A stretch of DNA of 64,000 nt from NCBI GenBank assembly GCA_041660385.1, contig JBAZWJ010000012.1:1-64000 (forward strand), given 5' to 3'. Source of the DNA: DYJE01 sp041660385 (GTDB taxonomy: Bacteria; Desulfobacterota; Desulfobacteria; Desulfobacterales; Desulfolunaceae). The notes under the pieces are model-generated. The model was not told the origin of the DNA. It ran no database searches and worked only from the letters and a program-made list of their open reading frames with translations. A program made the position numbers and the translations under genes. This document shows, one piece after another, positions 17,695-26,781 of this stretch (the stretch's first letter is position 1; every line of letters begins with the position of its first letter).

Positions 17695-18366
17695 TCACCT
17701 ATCTTTTTCGGCCATGAGCAGTCGGTTTTTAGGTGTCACTTCTTTGGGGATCTCCTTTGTCAAAACCCGATAACCCATGTTCCGGAGCCTCACGACCCGC
17801 ATCACATCCACAGCCAGTGGGCCATCCAACCAACCGGAAAGTCCGCCGGTATCCGATCGTTTCACATCATGGCAACAGGGAAGAACGGCAAGCCGCGCAC
17901 CGGCGGCGACCGCCCTGTCTATGACAAGATCGGTCAGTTCACCACAGGCATGAACGGACAGGACAAGGTCCTCCGGCAATATCTCAATGGTTTGTAAGGG
18001 TTTATTCACAAAATGGATTCTGTTTTTTAACCGGGGCCAGCGTTCTGTTAAAATGGCTGAGAGCCTGTAGGCATTGTCTGAAATCGCAGGGTCCACGGCG
18101 ATGGCCTCTTGCGAACTGTTGTCAAGCAACAGCATGATATGGGCGGCAAGTCCATGACCGCAGGCAAGTTCCACGATTCTACCGCCTCGAAAAACCCTGC
18201 GGACCTTCCGGGCTGTTTCCCAGGCCTCAAACAGCTCCTTTCTCGGCAGAAAACCGGCCTCACAAACAGCCCTGCCAATACTGTCAAACAGGGAATCCGT
18301 TTGAAATAAAACCCGCTCTTTTTCCGTCAGCCTGTTTTTACTTGATCTGTTCGTTATGCCCAACAT
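17695..18366 (-). CDS. SAM-dependent methyltransferase-like protein
   Basis: A 223-residue protein with a Rossmann-like methyltransferase core. Motif I is VELACGHGLAAHIMLLL (about residues 64-80), followed by an acidic strand end AIAVDP and the later LSVHACGELTDLVID and LAVLPCCHD. The last part resembles the methyltransferase_32 family (PF13679), which includes proteins with a conserved CC pair. An in-frame start 36 bases upstream exists, but the ATG at 18366 follows AGAGGAAAG and is preferred. It lies 42 bases after the STAS gene, in the same direction. The substrate is unknown. Confidence 0.75.
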   Translation of the reverse strand: MLGITNRSSKNRLTEKERVLFQTDSLFDSIGRAVCEAGFLPRKELFEAWETARKVRRVFRGGRIVELACGHGLAAHIMLLLDNSSQEAIAVDPAISDNAYRLSAILTERWPRLKNRIHFVNKPLQTIEILPEDLVLSVHACGELTDLVIDRAVAAGARLAVLPCCHDVKRSDTGGLSGWLDGPLAVDVMRVVRLRNMGYRVLTKEIPKEVTPKNRLLMAEKDR

Positions 18367-18408
18367 CTTTCCTCTTTCCAGGGCCCACCCCATGGGCATC
18401 ATCCATTG

Positions 18409-18711
18409 TTATACAATGGTCAATATGGGCAATAAGCCGGTCATATCGAACACTTCCCTGACCGAATTCGTGATGTTTCTTATTTCCAGTTTCGTGTTAT
18501 TGGCATTCGCATGTTTCTGGGTGGTTAGAATGACTCGCAGACCTGCGCTGCTGATATAATCCAGGGTTTCAAAATCAAACACGAAATTGAAATTTCCTGT
18601 CTTGTTGATGCTGTCAATTTCATTGGAAAGCTGTACACAGGTTATGGAATCCAGTCTGCCGGAGATGACAAGCGTTATGGAATCTCCGGTTTGCGTTTTT
18701 GATATGTTCAT
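18409..18711 (-). CDS. STAS-domain anti-sigma factor antagonist
   Basis: A 100-residue single-domain STAS protein. The core DFETLDYISSAGLRVILT holds the serine (S55) expected to be phosphorylated by an RsbW-like kinase. The gene overlaps nothing but starts one base after the stop of the ABC ATPase, with a GAGGAAAT ribosome site inside the ATPase gene. Such antagonists control anti-sigma kinases by binding them when dephosphorylated. Here the neighbour carries a fused RsbW-like domain, so the antagonist likely partners with it. The STAS protein at 45926-46258 is similar (DYISSAGLRVIL). Confidence 0.9.
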   Translation of the reverse strand: MNISKTQTGDSITLVISGRLDSITCVQLSNEIDSINKTGNFNFVFDFETLDYISSAGLRVILTTQKHANANNTKLEIRNITNSVREVFDMTGLLPILTIV

Positions 18712-18712
18712 A

Positions 18713-19801
18713 TTATTTCCTCAATGCCATTGTTAATGTGTTTTTGCCATCTTTCCATTGATATTCAAGATTTTCAGTAAGATTCCTGACGATCGTCATG
18801 CCCATGTCATCGGCCATGGCCGGATCATCCAGCAGATTCATTTTATCACCGGAGGCTTCAATCATTAATTCAAGGGTTTCCTTCTTTTCAGAATAGGCCA
18901 GTGTCACTGTGATAGCCACTTGTTTGAGTTTTGGGATATAAAGCGCCAGAAGTTCTTCGAGAACCAGTAACGTATTGTTTCTCATCTTTTTTGGCAGGAT
19001 GTGTTTCTCACAAAAAGCCTCTATCTCGGCATTCATGGCGTATAAATCATAATTCGGACTATCGATGGGGTAAACAAAGCTACGGACTCTGTTGATAAAT
19101 GCCTTTGTTTTTTCCTTCTGAGGATGATCAAAAATGATTTGGGGAGCGCCATCCTCATAGATTATCCCTTCATCCATATAAAGAACCCGGTTGGAAACAT
19201 TGCGGGCAAACTCCATTTCGTGGGTCACGATGGCCATGGTCATGCCTTCTTTGGCAAGGCGGCGTATGACGGCAAGAACCTCACTGACCATTGTGGGATC
19301 GAGAGCGGACGTGGGCTCGTCAAAAAGGATGATTTCAGGTTCCATGGACAGACAACGGGCAATCGCCACCCGTTGTTTCTGGCCCCCGGATAATTCATCG
19401 GCAAAGCTGTCGGCTTTTTCCGCGAGTCCAACCAGTTTAAGCAACTCAACCGCTTTCTTCTCAGCGGCATCCTTGGATTTGCCCAGAAGTTTCACAGGAC
19501 CTATGGTCAGGTTCTCAAGAACGGTGAGATGGGCGAAGAGATTAAATGACTGGAAGACCATCCCCATTTTCTGGCGCATTTTGGGGACATCCGTCTTTTT
19601 CTTTAAAATATCCACTTCATCAATAAAAATAGTGCCGCTTGTTGGAGTCTCAAGCAGATTCAGGCAGCGGAGAAACGTGCTTTTACCAGTGCCGGAAGGT
19701 CCGATAATCGAGATCACCTCGCCTTTTTTTATCTCCGTGGTTATGTCTCTTAATATGCTGATGTCATTAAATTTTTTAGTGAGTTTTTCTACTCTAATCA
19801 T
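18713..19801 (-). CDS. polar amino acid ABC transporter ATPase fused to RsbW-like domain
   Basis: A 362-residue fusion. Residues 1-240 are a GlnQ-type ATPase: Walker A GPSGTGKST (34-42), signature LSGGQKQR (137-144), Walker B IILFDEPTSALD (157-168), and the switch His in IVTHEME. Residues about 250-362 resemble the HATPase_c_2 fold of anti-sigma factor kinases: LLVLEELLALYI, then ASGDKMNLLDDP, then GMTIVRNLTENLEYQW. The N-box asparagine of that fold is replaced by leucine (L287), so ATP binding by this domain is doubtful. The family-length GlnQ is about 240 residues, so the extra 120 residues are an addition. It follows the permease gene by one base. Confidence 0.88.
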   Translation of the reverse strand: MIRVEKLTKKFNDISILRDITTEIKKGEVISIIGPSGTGKSTFLRCLNLLETPTSGTIFIDEVDILKKKTDVPKMRQKMGMVFQSFNLFAHLTVLENLTIGPVKLLGKSKDAAEKKAVELLKLVGLAEKADSFADELSGGQKQRVAIARCLSMEPEIILFDEPTSALDPTMVSEVLAVIRRLAKEGMTMAIVTHEMEFARNVSNRVLYMDEGIIYEDGAPQIIFDHPQKEKTKAFINRVRSFVYPIDSPNYDLYAMNAEIEAFCEKHILPKKMRNNTLLVLEELLALYIPKLKQVAITVTLAYSEKKETLELMIEASGDKMNLLDDPAMADDMGMTIVRNLTENLEYQWKDGKNTLTMALRK

Positions 19802-19802
19802 T

Positions 19803-22800
19803 TTAGCGCCCCTTCCTCGTTCTTAATTTAGGATCCGTCATCCGTTCCACATATCCAAGGGCTAACATCAGTACCCATGAAATGAGATAATACAGCACCG
19901 CCACCATGATTAACGGAAAGAAGGCGTCGAAGGTCCGGCTTCTGATGATATCGCTGGCTTTGGTTAAATCCTGCACAGCAATATACCCCACGATAGATGT
20001 CATTTTAATGAGCGATATGAATTCGCCTTTGTATATGGGCAAAATCCGTCGTGTCGCCTGAGGCATCACGATATAGATGAATGTCTTGATTTTTGAAAAA
20101 CCGATGGCTATGCCCGCTTCTGTCTGCCCGCTATCAACCCCTTCAATTCCGGCTCTGAACATTTCGGAGACATAGGCCGCAAAATTTAAACCGAACGCGA
20201 TGACAGCCACAAACACAGGATCAATATTCACCGAAGCGAATACCACGTAAAATGTTATCATTAAAAGCACCAGAACAGGTGTGCCCCGCAAAACGGATAT
20301 GTAGATGGCAGCAATCGAGTTAACAAGTTTATTGCGGGACATTCTCATAAAGCAGACAAGTGCCCCCAGGAACGTGCCCAGAATGGTGGCAAATATGGAA
20401 ATAATAACGGTGGTTGTTAAACCGTTAACGATAAGCAGATATCTTTTTTCTTTGATGAGATTGTTATTAAAACCATCGATAACGCTTTGAAAGAATGAAA
20501 TCTTCAGGCTCTCATCAACAGGTTCTTGAGAAATGGCGGCGATGTTTTTTTTCAATGCAATCGCAGCGGTATTGAAGTCTGCATAGCTATCTGAAAAATC
20601 AATTTGTTTCTGCCGCTCTTCTGTTATGGCTATGCCATCTGTTATCATATCGACTTTGCCGGAGATTAAAGCGGTAACAAGAGCAGGAAACTCCATGGTT
20701 ACGATTTCAAGATCAAATCCTTCATTTTGAGCAAGATTCTGAACAATCTCAATATCAATACCAACATACTCGCCATTCATATAAGCGACATAAGGCAGAT
20801 CCTCAACGGCAACGCCCACAACAAGTTTCTTCTCAGCGCTCACCCGCTTGAATTTTGGCATCTGGGCTTTTTCAGGATCACCTTTATACCATCTGTTGTA
20901 GATGACATCGAACGAGCCGTCCGATTTGGCTGTTTTCAAATAATTGTTGAATCGATTGAGCAGGTCTTTATCTTTTTTATTAAAACCCATGCCCAGTGGC
21001 AGGGTGAGCACATCGTTATCAAGAATCCCCAGTTCACTGTTAGTTTTAATCAAAACAGACGCTGCAAGGGCATCAAGCAGGGCAGCCGATATTTTTTTTG
21101 TTTTCAGGGCCATAACCATATCGGCAGAGCTGTTGTATCTTTTTATGCCGGCCTTTGGGTATTTCTTGGCCACAAACGAATCGTGAACCGTCCCTTCATA
21201 GACACCCACATCTTTTTCTGCCAGATCATCCATCGTTCTCAGCATATCAGTATCCGGTTTCGCTTCATCAACAGGCACATTCCCGGAAGCCATTTCGGCC
21301 CCCGACGGTTTTTTTACGATGACAACCTGAGACTCCTGATAATAGGATGCTGTAAAATCTACCGATTTACTTCGCTCTTCCGTAGCGGTCATACCGGATA
21401 TAATGATATCCACTTTTCCGGAGAGCAGTGCAGGAATAAGCGCTGAAAATGTCATATCCTTAAATACAATGGGCCTGCCCAGCTTCATTGAAATGATGCG
21501 GGCAAGCTCTCCATCAAGGCCGCTGACTTCATTTTTCCCATTGATAAAGCAGAAAGGCTCACTCGTAGCAGATGTCCCGATGGTAAGAACGCTACCCTCT
21601 TTTGGCAGAACAAATTCTTTTTCCTCATAGGGTGATGTATCTGTTTTGAACCACCGCTTCTTCAAATCATCCAGCGTGCCGTCATTTTTTAAATCTTTGA
21701 TGAGATTATTGAGCGATGCAAGCAGGTCTTTCTCGTTTTTCCTTACGGCGATGGCTATGTTTTCTTTATCCAGCGACTCAGGGATCAGACACAAATTCTG
21801 ATTGTGTTTACAAATATTCAGCGCCGTAGGATCACTGATGATCACCGCATCAAGCTGGTTTGCATTCATGGCTGCAACGGCATCCATGATAACATCAAAG
21901 CTTTTTGTTGAAGCCGTAGGAAATCGTGCCAGAGAAAGACGCTCTCCTGTGGACCCTGTCATGGCGCCGATTTTAGCATGTTTCAGGTCATCCAGCGATG
22001 TGATCGCTTTTGTTCCTGATTTCGCACTCTCATCAGGAGTATTCACGGAAGCCTTATCGGCCCCTTTCGGCTTTCTTACAATCATAACCTGAGAATTCTT
22101 ATAATAGGGTGTTGTAAAATCAACTGATTTTCTTCGTTCGTCCGTCGCAGTCATACCGGTTATAATGGCATCCACTTTCCCGGACATCAGTGCAGGAATG
22201 AGGGCTGAAAATGTCATATCCTTAAATACAATGGGCCTGCCCAGCTTAATTGAAATGATGCGTGCAAGTTCCCCATCAAAGCCACTGACTTCATTTTTCC
22301 CATTAATAAAACAGATCGGCTCTCTTGTTGCGGCAGTCCCGACGGTAAGAACGTTACCCTCTTTGGGCAAATCAAATTCTTTTTCCTCATAGGGTGACAT
22401 ATCTGTTTTGAGCCACCTTTTTTTCAAATCATCAAGAGTCCCGTCATTTGCCAGCTCATTGATGATCTGATTAAGTGATGCAAGTAATTCTTTCTCGTTT
22501 TTTTTCACGGCGATCGCTGTGTCCTCATAATCCACCGGTTCGTGAATCAGACACAAATTCTGATTGTGTTTGCATATATTAAGCGCCGTAGGATAACTGG
22601 TGATCACCGCATCAATCTGGTTTGATTTTATGGCGGCAATGGCATCCATGATGTCATCAAAACTTTTTGTTGTTGCCGCAGGGAATCGTTTCAGTGAAAG
22701 CGCTTCTCCTGTGGAACCTGTCATGGCACCAATTTTAACATTTTTCAGGTCATCCAGTGATGTGATCTCTTTTTTCTGTTCGCCACATCCGCCAGAAATT

Positions 22801-22862
22801 AAAAGGAGGATGCACCACAACGCCATGAACCCAAGTCGGTTTAACGTGATTCTTTTTTTCAT
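19803..22862 (-). CDS. ABC transporter permease with chained substrate-binding lobes
   Basis: A 1019-residue fusion for import of polar amino acids or related solutes. A lipobox-like LLISGGC suggests lipidation at C26. The extracytoplasmic part is a chain of SBP_bac_3 half-domains: a C-terminal lobe (33-160), a complete N+C pair (170-408), another complete pair (424-660), then an N-terminal lobe only (677-770). A HisM/GlnP-type permease follows at about 805-1010, with the EAA-type loop (AGIAIGFSKIKTFIYIVMPQ). Residues 33-286 and 287-540 are close copies. The next two genes encode the ATPase and the STAS protein. Related fusions such as lactococcal GlnP carry ordinary N-then-C binding domains, so the out-of-phase order here is odd. 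Confidence 0.9.
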   Translation of the reverse strand: MKKRITLNRLGFMALWCILLLISGGCGEQKKEITSLDDLKNVKIGAMTGSTGEALSLKRFPAATTKSFDDIMDAIAAIKSNQIDAVITSYPTALNICKHNQNLCLIHEPVDYEDTAIAVKKNEKELLASLNQIINELANDGTLDDLKKRWLKTDMSPYEEKEFDLPKEGNVLTVGTAATREPICFINGKNEVSGFDGELARIISIKLGRPIVFKDMTFSALIPALMSGKVDAIITGMTATDERRKSVDFTTPYYKNSQVMIVRKPKGADKASVNTPDESAKSGTKAITSLDDLKHAKIGAMTGSTGERLSLARFPTASTKSFDVIMDAVAAMNANQLDAVIISDPTALNICKHNQNLCLIPESLDKENIAIAVRKNEKDLLASLNNLIKDLKNDGTLDDLKKRWFKTDTSPYEEKEFVLPKEGSVLTIGTSATSEPFCFINGKNEVSGLDGELARIISMKLGRPIVFKDMTFSALIPALLSGKVDIIISGMTATEERSKSVDFTASYYQESQVVIVKKPSGAEMASGNVPVDEAKPDTDMLRTMDDLAEKDVGVYEGTVHDSFVAKKYPKAGIKRYNSSADMVMALKTKKISAALLDALAASVLIKTNSELGILDNDVLTLPLGMGFNKKDKDLLNRFNNYLKTAKSDGSFDVIYNRWYKGDPEKAQMPKFKRVSAEKKLVVGVAVEDLPYVAYMNGEYVGIDIEIVQNLAQNEGFDLEIVTMEFPALVTALISGKVDMITDGIAITEERQKQIDFSDSYADFNTAAIALKKNIAAISQEPVDESLKISFFQSVIDGFNNNLIKEKRYLLIVNGLTTTVIISIFATILGTFLGALVCFMRMSRNKLVNSIAAIYISVLRGTPVLVLLMITFYVVFASVNIDPVFVAVIAFGLNFAAYVSEMFRAGIEGVDSGQTEAGIAIGFSKIKTFIYIVMPQATRRILPIYKGEFISLIKMTSIVGYIAVQDLTKASDIIRSRTFDAFFPLIMVAVLYYLISWVLMLALGYVERMTDPKLRTRKGR
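21243..22766 (-). repeat. intragenic tandem duplication of 762 bp
   Basis: Two in-frame copies, 22005-22766 and 21243-22004, encode residues 33-286 and 287-540 of the transporter fusion. They share long stretches, for example SLDDLK, KIGAMTGSTGE, TALNICKHNQNLCLI, DGTLDDLKKRW and RPIVFKDMTFSALIPAL. The similarity is obvious at the DNA level as well, so the duplication is recent compared with the more diverged third unit. Confidence 0.9.
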
Positions 22863-23520
22863 AGTCTATCCTGTTAGTGTTTTTATAAAACAGCTTCCGC
22901 CTTATGGATGGGTATATCTATTTTTCAACGGGTATATCCGGTCATTCACTCTGACGTGATGGGTTTGTGGTGAATCTTTTGATTATGGTCATCGGATGAA
23001 ATATTTGAATATTACAGCAAATTATCTCATTGACAGGGTCATTCTATAGGCAATGGAAGAATAATTTCTTTTGTAATCATCGGTCCGAACATGAAGGATC
23101 TTGAGGCATTTTAAAAAAATTGACCGAAACTCTTCTTCCAATCACTAAACGTGGCCTCTGGGGTCTCTCGCAGGGGCACGGTGCCCCTACAACGTGCGGT
23201 GTCCCTGCACCCGCACCGAACGAACTGAAAATTGTGCAGAGGCACGTTATAAATACCCATGTTGAGAAACAGCCTGGCCGATTGGACACCCTTCTTCTTG
23301 GAAAAGATATAAAGATTTTTTCATGTCTGCCGATGTAATTACAACTGTATAATGCAATGACACACCGAATAGTTTCCAGATTATTACTGGAGATCTGATT
23401 TCTGAAAAGATCTTTCTGTCGGCTCATTTGTGTATACTGCTGCTGGCCCTGCAATCGTTAGACATCATAAAAGAATCAATGACAGGTGTTTTTCATTTTT
23501 TCAGTGAAAAAGGAGTTTAG
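22863..23520. other. intergenic region with a short palindrome
   Basis: About 660 bases between divergent genes, expected to hold promoters for the transporter operon (minus) and the amidohydrolase gene (plus). A perfect-looking palindrome AGGGGCACGGTGCCCCT lies at 23172-23188, a unit that is common as a dispersed repeat in bacterial genomes. Reading frames in the region are short and low in coding character. I see no RNA gene. Confidence 0.5.
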
Positions 23521-24537
23521 ATGAAACGTATGTTTGTACGAATTTCCATCTTGATTGCGTTTATAACATTCATAATATCAGATTCTTATGCTGGTGAATC
23601 CAAAAACGTCACGCGATATGGCATCGTGGACAATCACATCCACTATCTGGATTTTACCCAGAAAACCGACGGCTTCACGAGCCTGATCCAGGCGATGGAT
23701 AAGGCGGGTGTGGAAAAAGCGGTGGTGTTTGGCATGCCTATGGTCAAGATGTGGACGGAGTCAGACCCTGTGCGCCCGGCCTACTATATGGACACAGACT
23801 CACCCGTCTACTATTACTCCGGCACCGATTTCATTCTCGCCCATGATCTTGCCAAACAACCGCCTGCTGTGCAGAATAGATTTTTTCCCTTCATTTCAGG
23901 GATCAACCCGCTGGATATGAATGCTGCCGAGCAGATCGAAGCGATTTTGAACATGTATCCTGGTTTCTGGAAAGGCATCGGCGAGGTCATGGCCCGTCAC
24001 GATGATCTGACCGCCTTTTTGTACGGTGAACCTCCAAGGGCCGACCATCCGGCTCTGATGCGTGTCTACCAGCTTGCCGCTAAACACGGCCTTCCCGTGC
24101 TGATACACCATAATATTTCTTCGGCCTGGTTAAGAGACCCCATCTACTTGAAGGAACTGGAACATGCGGTACGGGAAAATCCTCAAACCACATTCATCTG
24201 GGCTCATGCCGGGATTTCAAGGCGTGTCGATGTCCCCACCTTGTTAACGGATCTGCAAAGAGTGCTGCTAAGCTATCCCAATCTTTCTATCGATATTTCA
24301 TGGATCGTCTATTCCGATCTTATCGCCAAGGACAAGGAATCCATGGGAAAATGGGTGGCTCTCATTGAGCAGTTTCCGGATCGGGTGATCATCGGCTCGG
24401 ACAAAGTGGGCCATTGGGCCACCTACCCCCAGGAAATCACCAAGTATTACCCACTGCTTGATTTACTGAAGCCTGCTACAGCTGACAGCGTTGCAAAAGG
24501 GAATATTTTAAGGATTTTAGACAAAAACAGGGAATGA
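23521..24537 (+). CDS. exported amidohydrolase family protein
   Basis: A 338-residue protein with an N-terminal signal peptide (about 1-24, ending SYAGES). The rest is a metal-dependent TIM-barrel hydrolase of the amidohydrolase_2 type: the HxH motif DNHIHYLD at about 37-44, LIHHN near residue 196, TFIWAHAG near 225-232, and VIIGSDKVGH near 300. A GGAG ribosome site precedes the ATG. Family members hydrolyse or decarboxylate small carbonyl compounds; the substrate here is not known. It opens a plus-strand group of exported proteins. Confidence 0.85.
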   Translation: MKRMFVRISILIAFITFIISDSYAGESKNVTRYGIVDNHIHYLDFTQKTDGFTSLIQAMDKAGVEKAVVFGMPMVKMWTESDPVRPAYYMDTDSPVYYYSGTDFILAHDLAKQPPAVQNRFFPFISGINPLDMNAAEQIEAILNMYPGFWKGIGEVMARHDDLTAFLYGEPPRADHPALMRVYQLAAKHGLPVLIHHNISSAWLRDPIYLKELEHAVRENPQTTFIWAHAGISRRVDVPTLLTDLQRVLLSYPNLSIDISWIVYSDLIAKDKESMGKWVALIEQFPDRVIIGSDKVGHWATYPQEITKYYPLLDLLKPATADSVAKGNILRILDKNRE

Positions 24538-24649
24538 TTCGTACAGTTAAACGTTCTGAATTACCAGACAGGAGAAATCCAAGCACCCGTGAGGAGTCCC
24601 AATGATGCAGACAAAAGCTAAAAGGAAAAAGGTGGGGTGACAAAAAAAT

Positions 24650-25672
24650 ATGTTTAAAAAACAAATTATTATTATCTTTGTGGCCTTTCAGCTTTCCATT
24701 TGTGCTGGGTGTGGAGATGATGACTCCTCAGCCAGGGCCAATCGAGCGTCCATAAGGGAAATTGAGCTGACTGGCCCTGTTGCTGAGCCAGCGGCTGAAT
24801 TATCAGGTCTTGCCTGGTATGATGACAATCTTGTTCTTCTGCCCCAATATCCTGATCGATTTGCCTCAACAACCTACGGTGCGCTTTTTTACATTCCAAA
24901 ACATGAAATTCTCAGTTCAATTGATGCAGAAACAGACAGTCCCGTGACGCCTCAAAGCATAGATCTTCATGTGGCGGATCTGGCCGCCTTAATCCCGGGT
25001 TTTGATGGATTTGAATCCATCGTGTTTGTCGGGCAGGCTGTTTATATGACCATTGAAGCTTTCAGCCCCTCAATGAGAGGCTATATCATTTCCGGAACAA
25101 TCAGTCCCGACCTCAGTGGAATCTTTCTTGACACATCAACACTGCAAGAAATTCCGTTGGGCGGAGCCGTTCCAAACGCATCAGATGAATCCATCACTTA
25201 TGCAGGGGGGAAACTGTTAACGTTTTACGAAGCCAATGGGGCAAACATCAGTCAGGCTCCTGTGGCAAATGTTTTATCCGCGAATCTCGAACCGGAAACG
25301 CCCCTTTCTTTTCCTGCCATTGAATATCGTGTCACAGATGCAACCAAAGCTGATGACGAAGGCTGTTTCTGGATCATCAATTATATGTATCCGGGAGATG
25401 AGGCGGATTATCGTCCATCTGTGGATGCCTTCAGTGATATTTCCGGTGTGATTCCAGACCCCTCAGGAAGAGTGGAGCGTCTTATAGAACTTCGTTATAC
25501 CGAGCATGGAATTGTTGCAACAGGCCGACGTCCCATTGACCTTGTGTTGGAAAATGATGACATCTCCCGGAATTGGGAGGGGATAGCCCAACTGGATGAT
25601 CGTGGATTTATTCTCGCAACGGATAAATTCCCCAAAACCATGCTGGCATTTGTTCAGATGCCAAGCCATTAA
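24650..25672 (+). CDS. lipoprotein with esterase/phytase-like propeller
   Basis: A 340-residue lipoprotein (LSICAGC puts the lipidated cysteine at about residue 21). The body begins EPAAELSGLAWYDDNLVLLPQ and continues with FDGFESIVFVG, ASDESITYAGGKLLTFYEA, and ends NWEGIAQLDDRGFILATDKFP. This pattern, with SGLAW at the start and EGIA near the end, is typical of a beta-propeller related to the esterase-like phytase and SdiA-regulated families. The next gene has a similar start motif (LSGLAWVQDDL). Calcium-dependent hydrolysis or mere sugar/phosphate binding are both possible; I cannot decide. Confidence 0.65.
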   Translation: MFKKQIIIIFVAFQLSICAGCGDDDSSARANRASIREIELTGPVAEPAAELSGLAWYDDNLVLLPQYPDRFASTTYGALFYIPKHEILSSIDAETDSPVTPQSIDLHVADLAALIPGFDGFESIVFVGQAVYMTIEAFSPSMRGYIISGTISPDLSGIFLDTSTLQEIPLGGAVPNASDESITYAGGKLLTFYEANGANISQAPVANVLSANLEPETPLSFPAIEYRVTDATKADDEGCFWIINYMYPGDEADYRPSVDAFSDISGVIPDPSGRVERLIELRYTEHGIVATGRRPIDLVLENDDISRNWEGIAQLDDRGFILATDKFPKTMLAFVQMPSH

Positions 25673-25758
25673 ATGAAATGATGCGGCATTCAAGGGCTTG
25701 ATGCGCGCAATATCATCTATATTCTTCCACCCGGATTCGTAAAAAAGGAGAACGACAC

Positions 25759-26715
25759 ATGAATGCTTCCAACACCATCACACAGTACAAAAAACTTTCG
25801 TTCGTGGCCATTGCACTTTGCACAGCCCTGTTTATCGGCTGCGCAAAGACCGTCCCATCTCCTCATCACAATCTCGTTCACGCATCAACCTTGCCCGATT
25901 TAAGCGGGCTGGCGTGGGTACAGGATGATCTGTTCATCGGTGTCCACGATGCCAAACGCAACCCGGAAAAATCCAATTGGCCACGGGTCAGTCTTGTGCG
26001 GCTACCCAAATCGGAGATAGAAGGAGTTATCTGGCAGACTCTGGATTTGAAGTTCCCAGGCCCTGACATCAGCAGCGATCTTGAAAGCGCCAGCCCCATT
26101 CCGGGCGGCAAGGGATTCCTGTTTGCCGAGAGCGGCCAGGAAGGCGAACATGCCCGCCGGATCTTTTTTGCCGTGTACAATAACGGGTTGCTGACTATTG
26201 AGTCTGAGACCGCCTGGCCCGTACCCATTGAAAACGTCGAGGGCATGGAGGTCTGCCAGGTTGGACTGCAGCTGGTTTTTCTGTACGCAGAACGGGCGGA
26301 AGATCTTCCGGCCACAAAACTCCGGTGGGCCAATCTTTCATTGAATCCATTGGCGTTCGGACCTTTCAAGGAAGTCACGGTTGAAGCGGTTGACCCCGTG
26401 GGAAAGGGCGCACGCCCCATCTCTGCATTGGCGGTTGATACCGAAGGCTTGATCTACACCGTCTCTGCCTGCGATTCGGGAACCGATGACGGCCCGTACC
26501 GAAGTGTGGTCTGGAGAATCGGGAAGATGATGGCCGATGAACAGGGCAATCCACAGGTTAAGCTTGATGAGGGCAAAAGACTGGCGACGATGGACGGCCT
26601 GAAGGTTGAAAGTATTGCCGTTCGCGTATCAGACAAAGGCGTAAAACAGGTGTACGTGGGAACAGATGATGAGCATTTCGGCGGAATCATACGCCTGCTT
26701 CCGGAGGTGCCCTGA
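25759..26715 (+). CDS. lipoprotein, propeller-like, related to upstream gene
   Basis: A 318-residue lipoprotein (lipobox LFIGC near residue 21). It shares the opening DLSGLAWVQDDLFIGVHDAK with the gene upstream, and has SDLESASPIPGGKGFLFAES, NVEGMEVCQVGLQLVFLYAER, and KVESIAVRVSDKG. Such repeated strand patterns suggest a propeller. The gene starts after AAAAAAGGAGAA with 86 bases between it and the upstream gene, so they may be cotranscribed. Function unknown. Confidence 0.65.
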   Translation: MNASNTITQYKKLSFVAIALCTALFIGCAKTVPSPHHNLVHASTLPDLSGLAWVQDDLFIGVHDAKRNPEKSNWPRVSLVRLPKSEIEGVIWQTLDLKFPGPDISSDLESASPIPGGKGFLFAESGQEGEHARRIFFAVYNNGLLTIESETAWPVPIENVEGMEVCQVGLQLVFLYAERAEDLPATKLRWANLSLNPLAFGPFKEVTVEAVDPVGKGARPISALAVDTEGLIYTVSACDSGTDDGPYRSVVWRIGKMMADEQGNPQVKLDEGKRLATMDGLKVESIAVRVSDKGVKQVYVGTDDEHFGGIIRLLPEVP

Positions 26716-26781
26716 GCCTGAGTTATTCCTGATTTTACCCGGAATTTTGGGTAGTTGCGCGATATGGGTTCGAGACCATCC

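Noticed and set aside
23077..23454. 125-codon reading frame in the 22.9-23.5 kb gap
   Set aside because: Low-quality composition, overlaps a palindromic repeat, no ribosome site.
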